From Flaviramulus sp. BrNp1-15 (GTDB lineage Bacteria; Bacteroidota; Bacteroidia; Flavobacteriales; Flavobacteriaceae), in assembly GCF_022259695.1 (NCBI RefSeq), contig NZ_CP092099.1:1658471-1722470 (forward strand): a DNA stretch of 64,000 nucleotides, read 5' to 3'. The translations under genes and the position numbers were made by a program. Shown in pieces: positions 10,171 through 19,476 of the stretch. Position 1 is the first letter of the stretch; every line of letters starts with the position of its first letter. The notes under the pieces were generated by a model. The model worked only from the letters and a program-made list of their open reading frames with translations. It made no database searches and was not told the origin of the DNA.

Positions 10171-10845
10171 TCAAATATTAAAATGAGAATTTGTTTGATG
10201 AATTTTTATAGCCTTTCTAGATAGTACAATACCTATAAATAAAGATATAAAGGCACCAATCCAGATACCCGGAATAAATTCTATAAATAAAAAGAAATCG
10301 TAAGCGCCATGAAAAAATATTGCTAATAAAAGACCGCTTAAATTAAGACCAATTCTATTATTTGAAAATTTAGCTTTTCCCATATAGTAACCCATTAAAA
10401 TACCAAATGTGGCGTGTGCAGGAACAGCGGTAAAAGCTCTTACTAAAGCCGTTTGGTAACCGCCTTCTAATACATAAAAAATATTTTCGGTAGCAGCAAA
10501 ACCCATAGATACCATTACAGCGTAAACAATACCATCAAATGGTTCATTAAATGCTGAGTTTCTTTGAGAAAAATATCTAACAATCACATATTTGCTAAAT
10601 TCTTCGGTTAAACCAACTACAAAAAAGGCTTTTATAAATTGCTGAAAAACACTCGTGTCATCTGGCAAGGGGAGAACAATATCAAATCCGTAATACAAGA
10701 TTGTGGTAATAATTATACTAATAAAAGCACCTAAAAGAAAATTGTATACTAGTAATCGCTTAGGCTCTTTTTCATATTTATCTTTAAAATAAACATATAA
10801 AATGATGATAAAAACGGGAGCTACAGCAACGATTAATAAATTCAT
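10171..10845 (-). CDS. PrsW-family intramembrane metalloprotease
   Basis: The 224-residue protein has about seven hydrophobic helices and the PrsW signatures: EEFSK at 81-85 (EExxK), ATEN at 118-121, an HATFG motif with H144, and FFHGAYDF near residue 195. Family members cleave membrane anti-sigma factors or other membrane proteins inside the bilayer; the substrate here is unknown. Its start codon directly abuts the stop of the Nudix gene (10845/10846), so the two are surely co-transcribed and may be translationally coupled. Confidence 0.85.
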   Translation of the reverse strand: MNLLIVAVAPVFIIILYVYFKDKYEKEPKRLLVYNFLLGAFISIIITTILYYGFDIVLPLPDDTSVFQQFIKAFFVVGLTEEFSKYVIVRYFSQRNSAFNEPFDGIVYAVMVSMGFAATENIFYVLEGGYQTALVRAFTAVPAHATFGILMGYYMGKAKFSNNRIGLNLSGLLLAIFFHGAYDFFLFIEFIPGIWIGAFISLFIGIVLSRKAIKIHQTNSHFNI

Positions 10846-11403
10846 TTAACTTATTGTTTTTTGAATGGTTTTTAAAACAAATTCGTAATATGATTTGTTT
10901 GAAGGCACAAAATGATTATTATCTTGATCAATATTATTTATAAGTTGCTTAAAATCGTTAAACGTTACAAGTTTTAAAGCTTCAACTTCTTCTTCTTGAG
11001 GTGTTAACTTAGAAATTTCAGCGTTTAATTCTGTTATAAAAGTATTATGAAACTCATTATCATTAATTCCGTTTTTATAAGATTGAAAACATTCAAAAAC
11101 GCCTATTTTTATAAGGTCTTTTTTAGAAATACATATACCAATTTCTTCGCGGGCTTCTCTTATAGCAGCTTGTGTTGCAGTTTCCCCAGCATCTATGTGT
11201 CCTGCAACTGAGACATCCCACATTAACGGGCAAATTGTTTTTTTATAAGAACGTTGCGATAACAGAATTTCACCATTTTTAGTATAAAACCAAACGTGTG
11301 CTGTATGATGATAATATCCTTTTTGATGAATAACTGATTTAGGAAAAGATTTACCTAATGGTTTACCTCTAGCGTCTACAATATCTATGTATTCATCCTC
11401 CAT
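10846..11403 (-). CDS. Nudix hydrolase (isopentenyl-diphosphate isomerase-like branch)
   Basis: The 185-residue protein contains a complete Nudix box, beginning GHIDAGE and ending REAREEIGI, which fits Gx5Ex7REUxEExGU with U as I. The N-terminal part (HHTAHVWFYT, then LLSQRS) is typical of the IDI/YfcD-like branch. The enzyme should hydrolyse a nucleoside diphosphate linked to another group; the substrate cannot be read from the sequence. It lies 2 bp from the aminotransferase gene upstream and abuts PrsW downstream. Confidence 0.87.
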   Translation of the reverse strand: MEDEYIDIVDARGKPLGKSFPKSVIHQKGYYHHTAHVWFYTKNGEILLSQRSYKKTICPLMWDVSVAGHIDAGETATQAAIREAREEIGICISKKDLIKIGVFECFQSYKNGINDNEFHNTFITELNAEISKLTPQEEEVEALKLVTFNDFKQLINNIDQDNNHFVPSNKSYYEFVLKTIQKTIS

Positions 11404-11405
11404 AA

Positions 11406-12569
11406 TTAATCATTTTTTAAAACCGAAGAAATACAAGCTATCAATTTTTTAAAATCGTCTTTAGTGTTAAACAAATGACAAGAAATTCTAATATAATTTC
11501 CTCTAAAAGAAAGGAAAATATTTTGTTTTTGAAGCTCCGATTTAAAAAGGTTAATATCTAAGTTTTTTGGTAATTCAATTCCAAATAAATGGTGCGTTCT
11601 ATAATTTGAATCTTCAATCTTGCAACCTAATTGTTTTAATTCTAAAACAGCTTCTTCAGAAATATTTTTACAGTAGTCTTGAATTGCTTTTGGTGTCCAT
11701 TTATTTATTTGTTTTAATGCTTCAATTTGCATTTTAACATAAATAAAGTTACCGTGTTCGCCAACCGAATAACGATTTGCTAAAGGTTTGTATTCAGGTT
11801 CATAATTTGTTAAGCCAGAAAAATTCTCACTATTTAAACGATTAGACCAATTTTCCTCAATTGGTGTTCCATTATCAAAATACTCTCCAAAATAACCATA
11901 AGCGCATCCATAAGGTCCGAAAAGCCATTTGTAACCTGCACAAATAAGAGCATCTGGCTGTATGTCTTTTACTGAAAAAGGTAAAGCGCCAATACTTTGG
12001 CTTCCGTCTATAATAAGTAAAGCATTATGCTTTTTAGCTTTTTTACTTATTGCTTTTAAATCGAACAAATTTCCATTAGACCAATGAATATGTCCTATAG
12101 CAATTACCGCGGTATTCTCATTTATGGAACTTAAAATATTTTTATTTAGTTGCTGAGATATATTAGTTCTAGAAGAAGATTTAATCGTTTTAATTGAAGC
12201 ATCATATTTATTCGCTAGTTTCTGCCAGATGTAAACATTACTTGGAAATTGTTCTTCTATTATTAAAATGTTGTCTTCAGGTTTTAGCTTAATATTATTT
12301 GCAACACTTGCTAAACCGTAAGAAGCAGAAGGCATTGTTGCAATACGGTTATAATCGTTTGCATCTATAAGTTGTGCAAAAAGTTTTTTAAGTTCTGTAA
12401 CAGGTTCAAAATAATCAGCTGTAGTAATTTTATACGCATGACTTTTTTGTAAAATACCATCAATACCTGCTTGCTCAACCGCTTTAAATAAAGGTGATTG
12501 AGCAGCAGTATTAAGGTAAGTTATGTTTTCTGGTATACTAAATAGATGTCTTTGATTTTGTAAAGCCAT
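11406..12569 (-). CDS. Class V aminotransferase-fold (cysteine desulfurase/kynureninase-like) PLP enzyme
   Basis: The 387-residue protein shows the class V PLP pattern: the aspartate segment DGSQSIGALPF and, 20 residues on, the PLP lysine in CAGYKWLFG. A catalytic cysteine loop like that of NifS/IscS is not evident in the C-terminal part, so a true cysteine desulfurase role is unlikely. A selenocysteine-lyase-like or isopenicillin-N-epimerase-like function is typical of such annotations. It is the second gene of the M42 / aminotransferase / Nudix / PrsW run, 11 bp after M42. Confidence 0.82.
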   Translation of the reverse strand: MALQNQRHLFSIPENITYLNTAAQSPLFKAVEQAGIDGILQKSHAYKITTADYFEPVTELKKLFAQLIDANDYNRIATMPSASYGLASVANNIKLKPEDNILIIEEQFPSNVYIWQKLANKYDASIKTIKSSSRTNISQQLNKNILSSINENTAVIAIGHIHWSNGNLFDLKAISKKAKKHNALLIIDGSQSIGALPFSVKDIQPDALICAGYKWLFGPYGCAYGYFGEYFDNGTPIEENWSNRLNSENFSGLTNYEPEYKPLANRYSVGEHGNFIYVKMQIEALKQINKWTPKAIQDYCKNISEEAVLELKQLGCKIEDSNYRTHHLFGIELPKNLDINLFKSELQKQNIFLSFRGNYIRISCHLFNTKDDFKKLIACISSVLKND

Positions 12570-12580
12570 ATTTATTTAGG

Positions 12581-13669
12581 TTACTCAAAATAACTAAATG
12601 TTTCTCCGTCTTTGATATTAAGAAGTGTTTCGTAAATTAATTTAATCACGTTTTCAACATCATCTTTATGCACCATTTCTACGGTTGTGTGCATATAACG
12701 TAGCGGTAATGAAATTAACGCTGAAGCAACACCTCCATTACTATAAGCAAAGGCATCTGTATCTGTACCTGTAGCTCTTGATAACGCCGAACGTTGAAAC
12801 GGTATTTTTTTATCTTCAGCAGTATCTGTAATTAAATCTCTTAGTTTTTGTTGTACAGCAGGCGCGTATGCCACCACAGGACCAAGACCAATTTCTAAAT
12901 GACCTTCTTTTTTCTTTTCAATCATTGGTGTAGTAGTATCGTGCGTTACATCGGTAACAATAGCCACATTTGGTTTAATGGTTTGGGTAATCATTTCTGC
13001 GCCTCGTAAACCTATTTCTTCTTGAACCGAGTTGGTAATGTAAAGACCAAAAGGTAATTTCTTTTTATTTTCTTTAATTAAGCGTGCTACTTCGGCAATC
13101 ATAAATCCACCCATACGGTTATCTAAAGCGCGACAAACAAATTTATCACCATTTAAAATATGAAATTCATCTGGATAGGTAATAACACAACCTACGTGAA
13201 TACCCATTTTTTCAACTTCGGCTTTATCTTTTGCTCCAACATCAATAGTAATATTGTCTGGTTTTGGAGGTTCTTCTTTTACTCTACTTCTTGTATGAAT
13301 AGCTGGCCATCCAAAAACACCTTTTATAATACCTTTTTTGGTATGAATATTGACAATTTTACTAGGTGCAATTTGATGGTCACTACCACCGTTTCTAATT
13401 ACGTAAATCAATCCGTTGTCCGATATATAATTAACATACCATGAAATTTCATCAGCATGTCCTTCAATAACAACTTTATATTTTGCTTTAGGATTTATAA
13501 CCCCAACAGCACTTCCGTAGGTGTCTGTAATAAACTCATCTACATAGGGTTTTAAATAATCCATCCATATTTTTTGCCCTGTCCATTCATATCCTGTTGG
13601 AGATGCATTATTTAAATATTTTTCTAAAAAGTCCATCGACTTTTTGTTAAGAATGCTCTTTTTTGCCAT
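12581..13669 (-). CDS. M42 family aminopeptidase (TET/deblocking type)
   Basis: The 362-residue protein has the ordered di-metal ligands of M42 peptidases: HADE near residue 71, ALDNR near 182, the QEEIG catalytic pair near 216, TDVTHD, and a C-terminal RYMHT histidine. Relatives are cytoplasmic, assemble into dodecameric tetrahedra and trim N-terminal residues from short peptides. It is first in the minus-strand run of four genes and divergent from the DUF4294 gene across a 104-bp gap. Confidence 0.9.
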   Translation of the reverse strand: MAKKSILNKKSMDFLEKYLNNASPTGYEWTGQKIWMDYLKPYVDEFITDTYGSAVGVINPKAKYKVVIEGHADEISWYVNYISDNGLIYVIRNGGSDHQIAPSKIVNIHTKKGIIKGVFGWPAIHTRSRVKEEPPKPDNITIDVGAKDKAEVEKMGIHVGCVITYPDEFHILNGDKFVCRALDNRMGGFMIAEVARLIKENKKKLPFGLYITNSVQEEIGLRGAEMITQTIKPNVAIVTDVTHDTTTPMIEKKKEGHLEIGLGPVVAYAPAVQQKLRDLITDTAEDKKIPFQRSALSRATGTDTDAFAYSNGGVASALISLPLRYMHTTVEMVHKDDVENVIKLIYETLLNIKDGETFSYFE

Positions 13670-13737
13670 TTATAAAAGTTTTGCACTAAAATAATAATAT
13701 AAATACAAAAAAGATGTTTTTACACTATGTAAATTAG

Positions 13738-13745
13738 TAATTTTG
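13738..13745 (+). promoter_or_regulatory. Bacteroidota -7 box (TAATTTTG) ahead of the DUF4294 gene
   Basis: TAATTTTG fits the flavobacterial TAnnTTTG -7 consensus and lies 28 bp before the ATG at 13774. No clean TTG -33 element is seen at 17-23 bp, so the call rests on the -7 match and position. Confidence 0.45.
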
Positions 13746-13773
13746 GCATATTAAATGCTCCTGTATTTATTAT

Positions 13774-14454
13774 ATGAACTTATTCAAATACTTATTCATA
13801 TTATTCCCATTTATTCTCATTGCTCAGGTAAATGAAATTGAGCAAGATACTACTACAGTTGAGTACCTTATAATAGAAGGCGATTCTATTCCTAGAACAT
13901 CTATAGATTTGGATGAAGTGATGCTTTTGCATAAACTTGAATTTGATAGTAGAGAAGACCGTATTCGATATTTAATTTTACGTAGAAAAACCATTAAAGT
14001 ATATCCTTATGCAAAATTAGCTGCAGAACGATTAGATTCTATGAATGCAAGAATGGCAACCTTAAAAAAGAATCGAGATAAAAAGCGTTATACTAAGCGT
14101 GTTCAAAAATATATTGAAGGTGAGTTTTCTGATGAATTAAAGAAAATGACACGTACTGAAGGACAAATTTTAGTTAAATTGATTCACCGCCAAACGGGAA
14201 CCACAGCATTTGACTTGATTAAAGAACTTCGCAGTGGTTGGCGTGCTTTCTGGTACAACACAACAGCAAGTATGTTTGATATTTCGTTAAAGCGTGAGTT
14301 TGATCCCTTTAATGAAAAGGAAGATTATTTAATTGAAGATATTTTACAACGAAACTTTCAAAGCGGACGTTTAGATCGACAAAAATCTGCAATAGAATTC
14401 GATTTTTACGATTTAACCGATAAATGGTTACATTCTAAATCTCCAAAAAAATAA
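13774..14454 (+). CDS. DUF4294 family protein (exported)
   Basis: The 226-residue protein has a hydrophobic signal peptide (MNLFKYLFILFPFILIAQ) and the conserved DUF4294 body: DSREDRIRYLILRRK, YPYAKLAAERLD, then FWYNTTASMFD. The domain is restricted to Bacteroidota and has no assigned function; many lysines and arginines after residue 95 suggest a helical, basic central region. The gene ends 3 bp before the hemolysin III gene, so the two form an operon. Confidence 0.85.
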   Translation: MNLFKYLFILFPFILIAQVNEIEQDTTTVEYLIIEGDSIPRTSIDLDEVMLLHKLEFDSREDRIRYLILRRKTIKVYPYAKLAAERLDSMNARMATLKKNRDKKRYTKRVQKYIEGEFSDELKKMTRTEGQILVKLIHRQTGTTAFDLIKELRSGWRAFWYNTTASMFDISLKREFDPFNEKEDYLIEDILQRNFQSGRLDRQKSAIEFDFYDLTDKWLHSKSPKK

Positions 14455-14457
14455 TAC

Positions 14458-15084
14458 ATGCGTATTCAAACCTCTTTTGAAGAAAAACTTAATACTATAT
14501 CTCATGCAATTGGTGCATTGCTTGGTATTGCAGCTTTAGTGTTGCTAATAATTTATAGCACAAACAAAACAGATTGGAGTCTTTTTAGTGTTATTGTTTA
14601 TGGTATTTCTATCATTATTTTATTTAGTGCTTCAACATTTTACCATGCAGTGAGAGGCGAGAGGCGTAAGCACTATTTTAGAATTGTAGACCATATAAGT
14701 ATATATTTTTTAATTGCCGGAACATATACACCTGTATGTTTAATTTCTTTAGAGCAAACTCAAGGTTGGACACTTTTTTGGTTAGTTTGGGGAATTGCCG
14801 CTTTTGGAGTAATTCTAAAACTGTTTTTTACGGGTAAGTTTGAAGTGTTTTCCACTTTACTGTATCTAGTCATGGGTTGGCTTATCATTTTTGACTTCAC
14901 CAATCTTACAGAAACTATTGGCAATAATGGTATTTTATTTTTATTTGCTGGCGGTTTATCATATACCGTTGGTATTGTTTTTTATGCCATTCAAAAAATA
15001 CCTTTCAATCATGTTATTTGGCATTTATTTGTTTTAGCTGGTGCCATTTTTCACTTCTTTATGATTTTCTTTTTTGTGATTTAA
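14458..15084 (+). CDS. Hemolysin III / PAQR family membrane protein
   Basis: At 208 residues with seven hydrophobic segments this matches HlyIII/YqfA proteins. Family motifs are visible: SHAIG near residue 15, STFYHA in TM2-3, DHISIYFLIAGTYTP, and HVIWHLFVLAGAIFHF near the end. The conserved Ser/His/Asp set corresponds to the metal site of the PAQR superfamily. Despite the name, most members are not shown to be hemolysins. It is 3 bp downstream of DUF4294. Confidence 0.87.
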   Translation: MRIQTSFEEKLNTISHAIGALLGIAALVLLIIYSTNKTDWSLFSVIVYGISIIILFSASTFYHAVRGERRKHYFRIVDHISIYFLIAGTYTPVCLISLEQTQGWTLFWLVWGIAAFGVILKLFFTGKFEVFSTLLYLVMGWLIIFDFTNLTETIGNNGILFLFAGGLSYTVGIVFYAIQKIPFNHVIWHLFVLAGAIFHFFMIFFFVI

Positions 15085-15239
15085 ACATAAAAATTTTTAA
15101 TAAGCTGTTGTTTTTGAGTAATATAATGTTAGTTTTTTGAATTTAAAAAGTTAACTTCGTTTTATTATTCAATTTAAATTACAGAATAATAAGTATAACG
15201 GCTGTTTATATTGAACGTTTTGCATAAAAAACTAGCATC

Positions 15240-17177
15240 ATGAAAACCAAAATTTTAGGATTAGCAATTGTAGCACTTTTATTTTCTTGTAAAAAAGAAA
15301 CTAAAATTGTTAAAAAAGAAATCAAACAATACTCAATTGAACAATTTATGGATAATGAAGCTGTTGGTGGAGGAAGTTTTTCTTCAGACAACACTAATCT
15401 ATTAGTATCAAGCAATAGATCAGATATCTATAATGCATATACTATTCCTGTAAAAGGAGGTCAAATGACTGCTATAACAACTTCTGATAGCACGTCTATT
15501 TTTGCAGAATCGTATTTTCCAAATGACAATAGAATCTTATTGAGTGCAGATGGAAATGGAGATGAAATTGATCATTTATTTGTAAGAGAATTAGATAGCA
15601 CAATTAAAGATATCACTCCAGAAAAAGGAGCAAAATCTAGTTTCTATGGCTGGTCAAAAGATGATAATTATCTTTATTATGGTTCTAATAAACGAGATGC
15701 TCGCTTCTTTGATGTTTATAAATTATCTATTACAGATTATTCATCACAAATGATTTATCAAAATAATGATGGTTTAAATTTTAGTGGAATGTCTGATGAC
15801 GAAAATTATTTTGCCTTATCAAAATCTCTTAATACTAATGATAGTGATTTATTTCTTTATGATGTAAAAACTAAAGAAATGACTAAAATTAACGAAAATA
15901 GAAGTGCTAATTCTGCTCAGGATTTTTCTAAAGATAATAATACATTGTATTATACAACAGACGATGGAGGAGAATTTTCATATTTAATGGCTTTTGATTT
16001 AAGTACAAAAGAAAAGAAAAAGATTATTGAAAAATCATGGGATATTATGGGAAGTGGTTTTACTTCCAACGGGAAGTATATGTTGGTTTATGTAAATGAA
16101 GATGGAAAAAATGCTATTGAAGTTTTAGAAGCAAAAACAATGAATCCAATAGATTTGCCAGACTTTGGAAACAAAAGTATTACTAGCGTAGGTTTTAGTG
16201 ATGATGAAAAGTGGATGCGAATGTATGTTGGTGGCTCAAATTCTCCTTCAGATTTGTATACTTACAATATAGAAACTAAAGAAAAATATAAGCTTACAGA
16301 TGTATTAAATAGTGCTATTGATGTTGAAGATTTAGTAACAGCGAAAGTAATACGATTTAAATCATTTGATAGTACTGAGATACCTGCAATTTACTACTTG
16401 CCTCATCAGGCTTCTATTGATAATAAGGTGCCGGCAATGGTTTGGGTTCATGGTGGTCCTGGAGGACAAACGCGTCAAGGATTTAGTTCTTTAATTCAGT
16501 ATATGGTTAATCATGGTTATGCGGTTTTAGCAGTTAATAATCGTGGTAGCAGTGGCTATGGAAAAACTTTTTATAAAATGGATGACAAAAATCATGGAGA
16601 AAAAGATTTGCAAGATTGTGTAGAAGGTAAAAATTGGTTAGCTCAACAACCTGAAATTGATGGTGATAATATAGGAATAATAGGTGGATCTTATGGAGGT
16701 TACATGACCATGGCAGCGTTAACATATACTCCAGAGGAGTTTGATGTTGGTGTAAATTTATTTGGTGTAACCAATTGGATGCGCACATTAAAAAGCATTC
16801 CACCTTATTGGGAGTCGTTTAGAGAGTCTCTATATTTAGAATTAGGAGACCCTTTTTCGGCAGATTCTGTTCGTTTGAAACGCATTTCTCCTTTATTTCA
16901 TACCGATAAAGTTACTAAGCCATTAATTGTTTTACAAGGTTCTAAAGATCCACGTGTACTACAAGTTGAGTCTGATGAAATTGTAGCAGGTGTTCGAAAA
17001 AATGGAGTACCTGTAGAGTATGTGCTTTTTGAAGATGAAGGTCATGGTTTCGTAAAAAAGGAAAACCAAATAGAAGCTTACAGTAGAATATTGAAGTTTT
17101 TAGATGAGTATCTTAAGAAAGAGGATACACATTTAGATGGTGAAATGTCATCAACTGAAATTGAAGTCGAAAAATAA
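15240..17177 (+). CDS. S9 family (prolyl oligopeptidase-type) peptidase lipoprotein
   Basis: The 645-residue protein starts with a lipoprotein signal (MKTKILGLAIVALLFSC), so it is probably anchored to a membrane facing the periplasm or outside. The first ~370 residues are beta-propeller-like TolB/WD40-type repeats; the rest is an alpha/beta hydrolase. The catalytic triad is readable: S484 in GGSYGGY, D570 in GSKDPRV and H602 in EGHGF. Relatives cleave oligopeptides, often as dipeptidyl or acylaminoacyl peptidases. It stands alone between HlyIII and the secreted-protein operon. Confidence 0.92.
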   Translation: MKTKILGLAIVALLFSCKKETKIVKKEIKQYSIEQFMDNEAVGGGSFSSDNTNLLVSSNRSDIYNAYTIPVKGGQMTAITTSDSTSIFAESYFPNDNRILLSADGNGDEIDHLFVRELDSTIKDITPEKGAKSSFYGWSKDDNYLYYGSNKRDARFFDVYKLSITDYSSQMIYQNNDGLNFSGMSDDENYFALSKSLNTNDSDLFLYDVKTKEMTKINENRSANSAQDFSKDNNTLYYTTDDGGEFSYLMAFDLSTKEKKKIIEKSWDIMGSGFTSNGKYMLVYVNEDGKNAIEVLEAKTMNPIDLPDFGNKSITSVGFSDDEKWMRMYVGGSNSPSDLYTYNIETKEKYKLTDVLNSAIDVEDLVTAKVIRFKSFDSTEIPAIYYLPHQASIDNKVPAMVWVHGGPGGQTRQGFSSLIQYMVNHGYAVLAVNNRGSSGYGKTFYKMDDKNHGEKDLQDCVEGKNWLAQQPEIDGDNIGIIGGSYGGYMTMAALTYTPEEFDVGVNLFGVTNWMRTLKSIPPYWESFRESLYLELGDPFSADSVRLKRISPLFHTDKVTKPLIVLQGSKDPRVLQVESDEIVAGVRKNGVPVEYVLFEDEGHGFVKKENQIEAYSRILKFLDEYLKKEDTHLDGEMSSTEIEVEK

Positions 17178-17306
17178 ATAATATAGATTTACTTTAAAAC
17201 ATGAATTTAGGAATTCTTAAGTTTTGAATGTGTTGTAATTTTAAGTTTTTTGGTAGACTAAAAAACAGTTGCTTTATTTACTAAAGTTATTAAGTTAAAT
17301 ACAAAA

Positions 17307-18056
17307 CTACTCGCGCTTAATCAGTTTAAAGCTTTTTATATTGCTGTTTTGTTCAATATTTAAAATATAAATACCAATGGATAAAGATTGTCCATTTAAA
17401 GGAATAGGGTAAGTCTCAATATCTTCAGTTAAATCAAGTGTGTTATTTAGTATTTCGCGTCCTAAAATATCAAACAACCTGTAAGTAACAGGAAGATTTT
17501 CATCCAAGGTTACAATTCTTAATGTTATATCATTTTCAAACGGATTTGGATACACTAAAGCATTAAAGCCTTCTTCTTCATTAATCACTTCAAAAGGATC
17601 TGTAATATTTATTTTTATTTCACTAAACCCAAAACAATTGCCACCAAAATTAGTTGTTGGTGTAATTAAAACATATCGGGCTTTAGCTCCGTTAAAATCT
17701 GGTCCGTTTTCATCACCTTCATAAGTAGATAAACCAGAAGCTTGTTCTATTTGAAACTCGCCTAAGTTTGTCCAAGTAACTCCATCTATTGAATAATCTA
17801 TATTAAAATCGTTAATACCATATTGTAAGTTTTTGGGTTCGTTAGCATTCCAGAATTTGGATTCATTTAATACATATTCATATCCAAAATCGTACATAAT
17901 CCAATGAGTTTCGCCATAAGAAGTAATAGGATTAGTAGAGGTTTCACAAGAAACCCAACCGTCAAACCATGAGGTACTATGTCTATCAGGATAACATTGT
18001 GCAAATGTTATTTGGCAGAGCAACATGAATGCTATGTAGATTATCTTCTTTTTCAT
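17307..18056 (-). CDS. Secreted discoidin-like protein with T9SS type A sorting tail
   Basis: Starting at the ATG at 18056 gives 249 residues with a proper signal peptide (MKKKIIYIAFMLLCQITFAQ). The 36 residues possible upstream lie inside the DUF1501 gene and look like a shadow. The body has an F5/8 type C-like pattern (WIMYDFGYEYVL, DYSIDGVTWTNLGEF). The last ~75 residues form a T9SS C-terminal sorting domain (YPNPFENDI, then YRLFDILGREI, ending SFKLIKRE). It would be exported and attached to the cell surface. Its ATG overlaps the stop of the DUF1501 gene as TAATG, implying translational coupling. Confidence 0.85.
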   Translation of the reverse strand: MKKKIIYIAFMLLCQITFAQCYPDRHSTSWFDGWVSCETSTNPITSYGETHWIMYDFGYEYVLNESKFWNANEPKNLQYGINDFNIDYSIDGVTWTNLGEFQIEQASGLSTYEGDENGPDFNGAKARYVLITPTTNFGGNCFGFSEIKINITDPFEVINEEEGFNALVYPNPFENDITLRIVTLDENLPVTYRLFDILGREILNNTLDLTEDIETYPIPLNGQSLSIGIYILNIEQNSNIKSFKLIKRE

Positions 18057-19471
18057 TAGCCCATATTCATAAAACCTAGTGGAGGAACACCAGATGTTGT
18101 ATCGTAAAAATTTGAAATATTTGGTAGAATTGTACTTAGTTCTGATGCTGGAACACCAAACCATAAGGCTAGTTCTGCCAAATATAAATCTGCAGCAGTT
18201 GTAGGTATCATAACACCATCTTGAAAATCGACACCACTATTTAATGCAAGCGTTGGGTAATCACCATAAATTTCTTTACCATTAACAGCAGCACCCATCA
18301 TAAAGGCATTTCCACCCCAAGCATGGTCGGTTCCATTTCCGTTAGATGTTAATGTTCTTGCAAAATCTGATACACTAAAAGTAGTTACACAATCACTTAC
18401 ATTTAATTCGGTTAAAACATCATTAAAGTATTTTAAAGCTTCATTTACTTGTGCCAAATTATTAGCTTGATTAATTAATAATTCATCATGGTGGTCCCAA
18501 CCACCAAGTTGAACAAAAAATGTTTGTCTGGAAAACCCTAAAGTATCTCTGGCAGCTATTGTTTTTGCAACCATTCGTAATTGAGCTGCTAAATTATTGT
18601 ATTCTGGTAGTATAGTTGAAAACTCTGGTATGGTTTCTACAGCTGTTTGAAATTCAATACTAGATTCATTGGATGTTTTAATAGTATTTTTATATGTATT
18701 TTTAAAAATGTCTTGATAATCTCTTTCCAGCATAGAGTTTAATGCCTGAGTACGAAGTTGGTTAAAACCGTTTGATTCTCCATAACCACTAATACCTATA
18801 CTACCTTCATTACTTATAGCATAAGGTATAATTTCGTTACCACGTTGAAAAACATTACTGCCCTGAAGCGAAATGTTCATGGAAATATTTTGATTGGAGT
18901 TCATAGATTGAACTAACTCTGCAATTCGTCCGCCCCAACCAATATTACTTCTTTCATGCGGTATACCTGTTTGCCATTGCTGAATTTGGTCTGCATGCGA
19001 AAATAGACCCAAAGGTGTTTTTACCACATTATTTTTAATATCGGTTTTAGTAGAAGGCTCGATAAGTGTCCCCACATTTGAAAGAAAAGCTAGATTACCA
19101 CTTTCAAATATTTGTTGCATATCGGCCATTGATGGATGAACACCAAAAACACGACCATCAGTTGTGTTAGGATTTATTTGTAAAATATCGTTTTGTGGTA
19201 TGGCTAAATTTGATCGTGTTGTAGCATATTCGTTATACTCACTATTGCCTTTTGGAATGAGCATATTAAACGAATCGTTACCACCAGCAAGCATGACACA
19301 AACCAAAGCTTTATAGTCTCCACCAACTGTAATTAGTGGTGAATTATCAACAGCTGAAGCTGCCATAGCTTTTAAATTTATTAAGGACGAAAACAATGTG
19401 GTATAACCAAGTGCAGCACATGATTGTCCTAAAAATTTTCGTCTGGATATGTTGTCTTTATGCTTAGTCAT
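18056..19471 (-). CDS. DUF1501 family protein (Tat-exported)
   Basis: The 471-residue protein begins with a twin-arginine signal (SRRKFLG at residues 9-15) and carries the sulfatase/alkaline-phosphatase-like DUF1501 pattern: LVCVMLAGGNDSFNML near the start, a GWDHHD motif, and DHAWGGNAFMMG in the second half. DUF1501 proteins are almost always encoded beside DUF1800 proteins, as here (5 bp gap). Their joint substrate is unknown. Export folded by Tat suggests a cofactor or metal. The stop overlaps the start of the T9SS protein gene. Confidence 0.88.
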   Translation of the reverse strand: MTKHKDNISRRKFLGQSCAALGYTTLFSSLINLKAMAASAVDNSPLITVGGDYKALVCVMLAGGNDSFNMLIPKGNSEYNEYATTRSNLAIPQNDILQINPNTTDGRVFGVHPSMADMQQIFESGNLAFLSNVGTLIEPSTKTDIKNNVVKTPLGLFSHADQIQQWQTGIPHERSNIGWGGRIAELVQSMNSNQNISMNISLQGSNVFQRGNEIIPYAISNEGSIGISGYGESNGFNQLRTQALNSMLERDYQDIFKNTYKNTIKTSNESSIEFQTAVETIPEFSTILPEYNNLAAQLRMVAKTIAARDTLGFSRQTFFVQLGGWDHHDELLINQANNLAQVNEALKYFNDVLTELNVSDCVTTFSVSDFARTLTSNGNGTDHAWGGNAFMMGAAVNGKEIYGDYPTLALNSGVDFQDGVMIPTTAADLYLAELALWFGVPASELSTILPNISNFYDTTSGVPPLGFMNMG

Positions 19472-19476
19472 TCATT

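Noticed and set aside
17226-17270. GTTTTTT/AAAAAAC hairpin after the S9 peptidase gene
   Set aside because: Arms are almost pure A/T and expected by chance in this DNA.
18057-18164. 36-residue N-terminal extension of the T9SS-discoidin protein
   Set aside because: It lies inside the DUF1501 gene and has no signal peptide; the ATG at 18056 gives a proper one.
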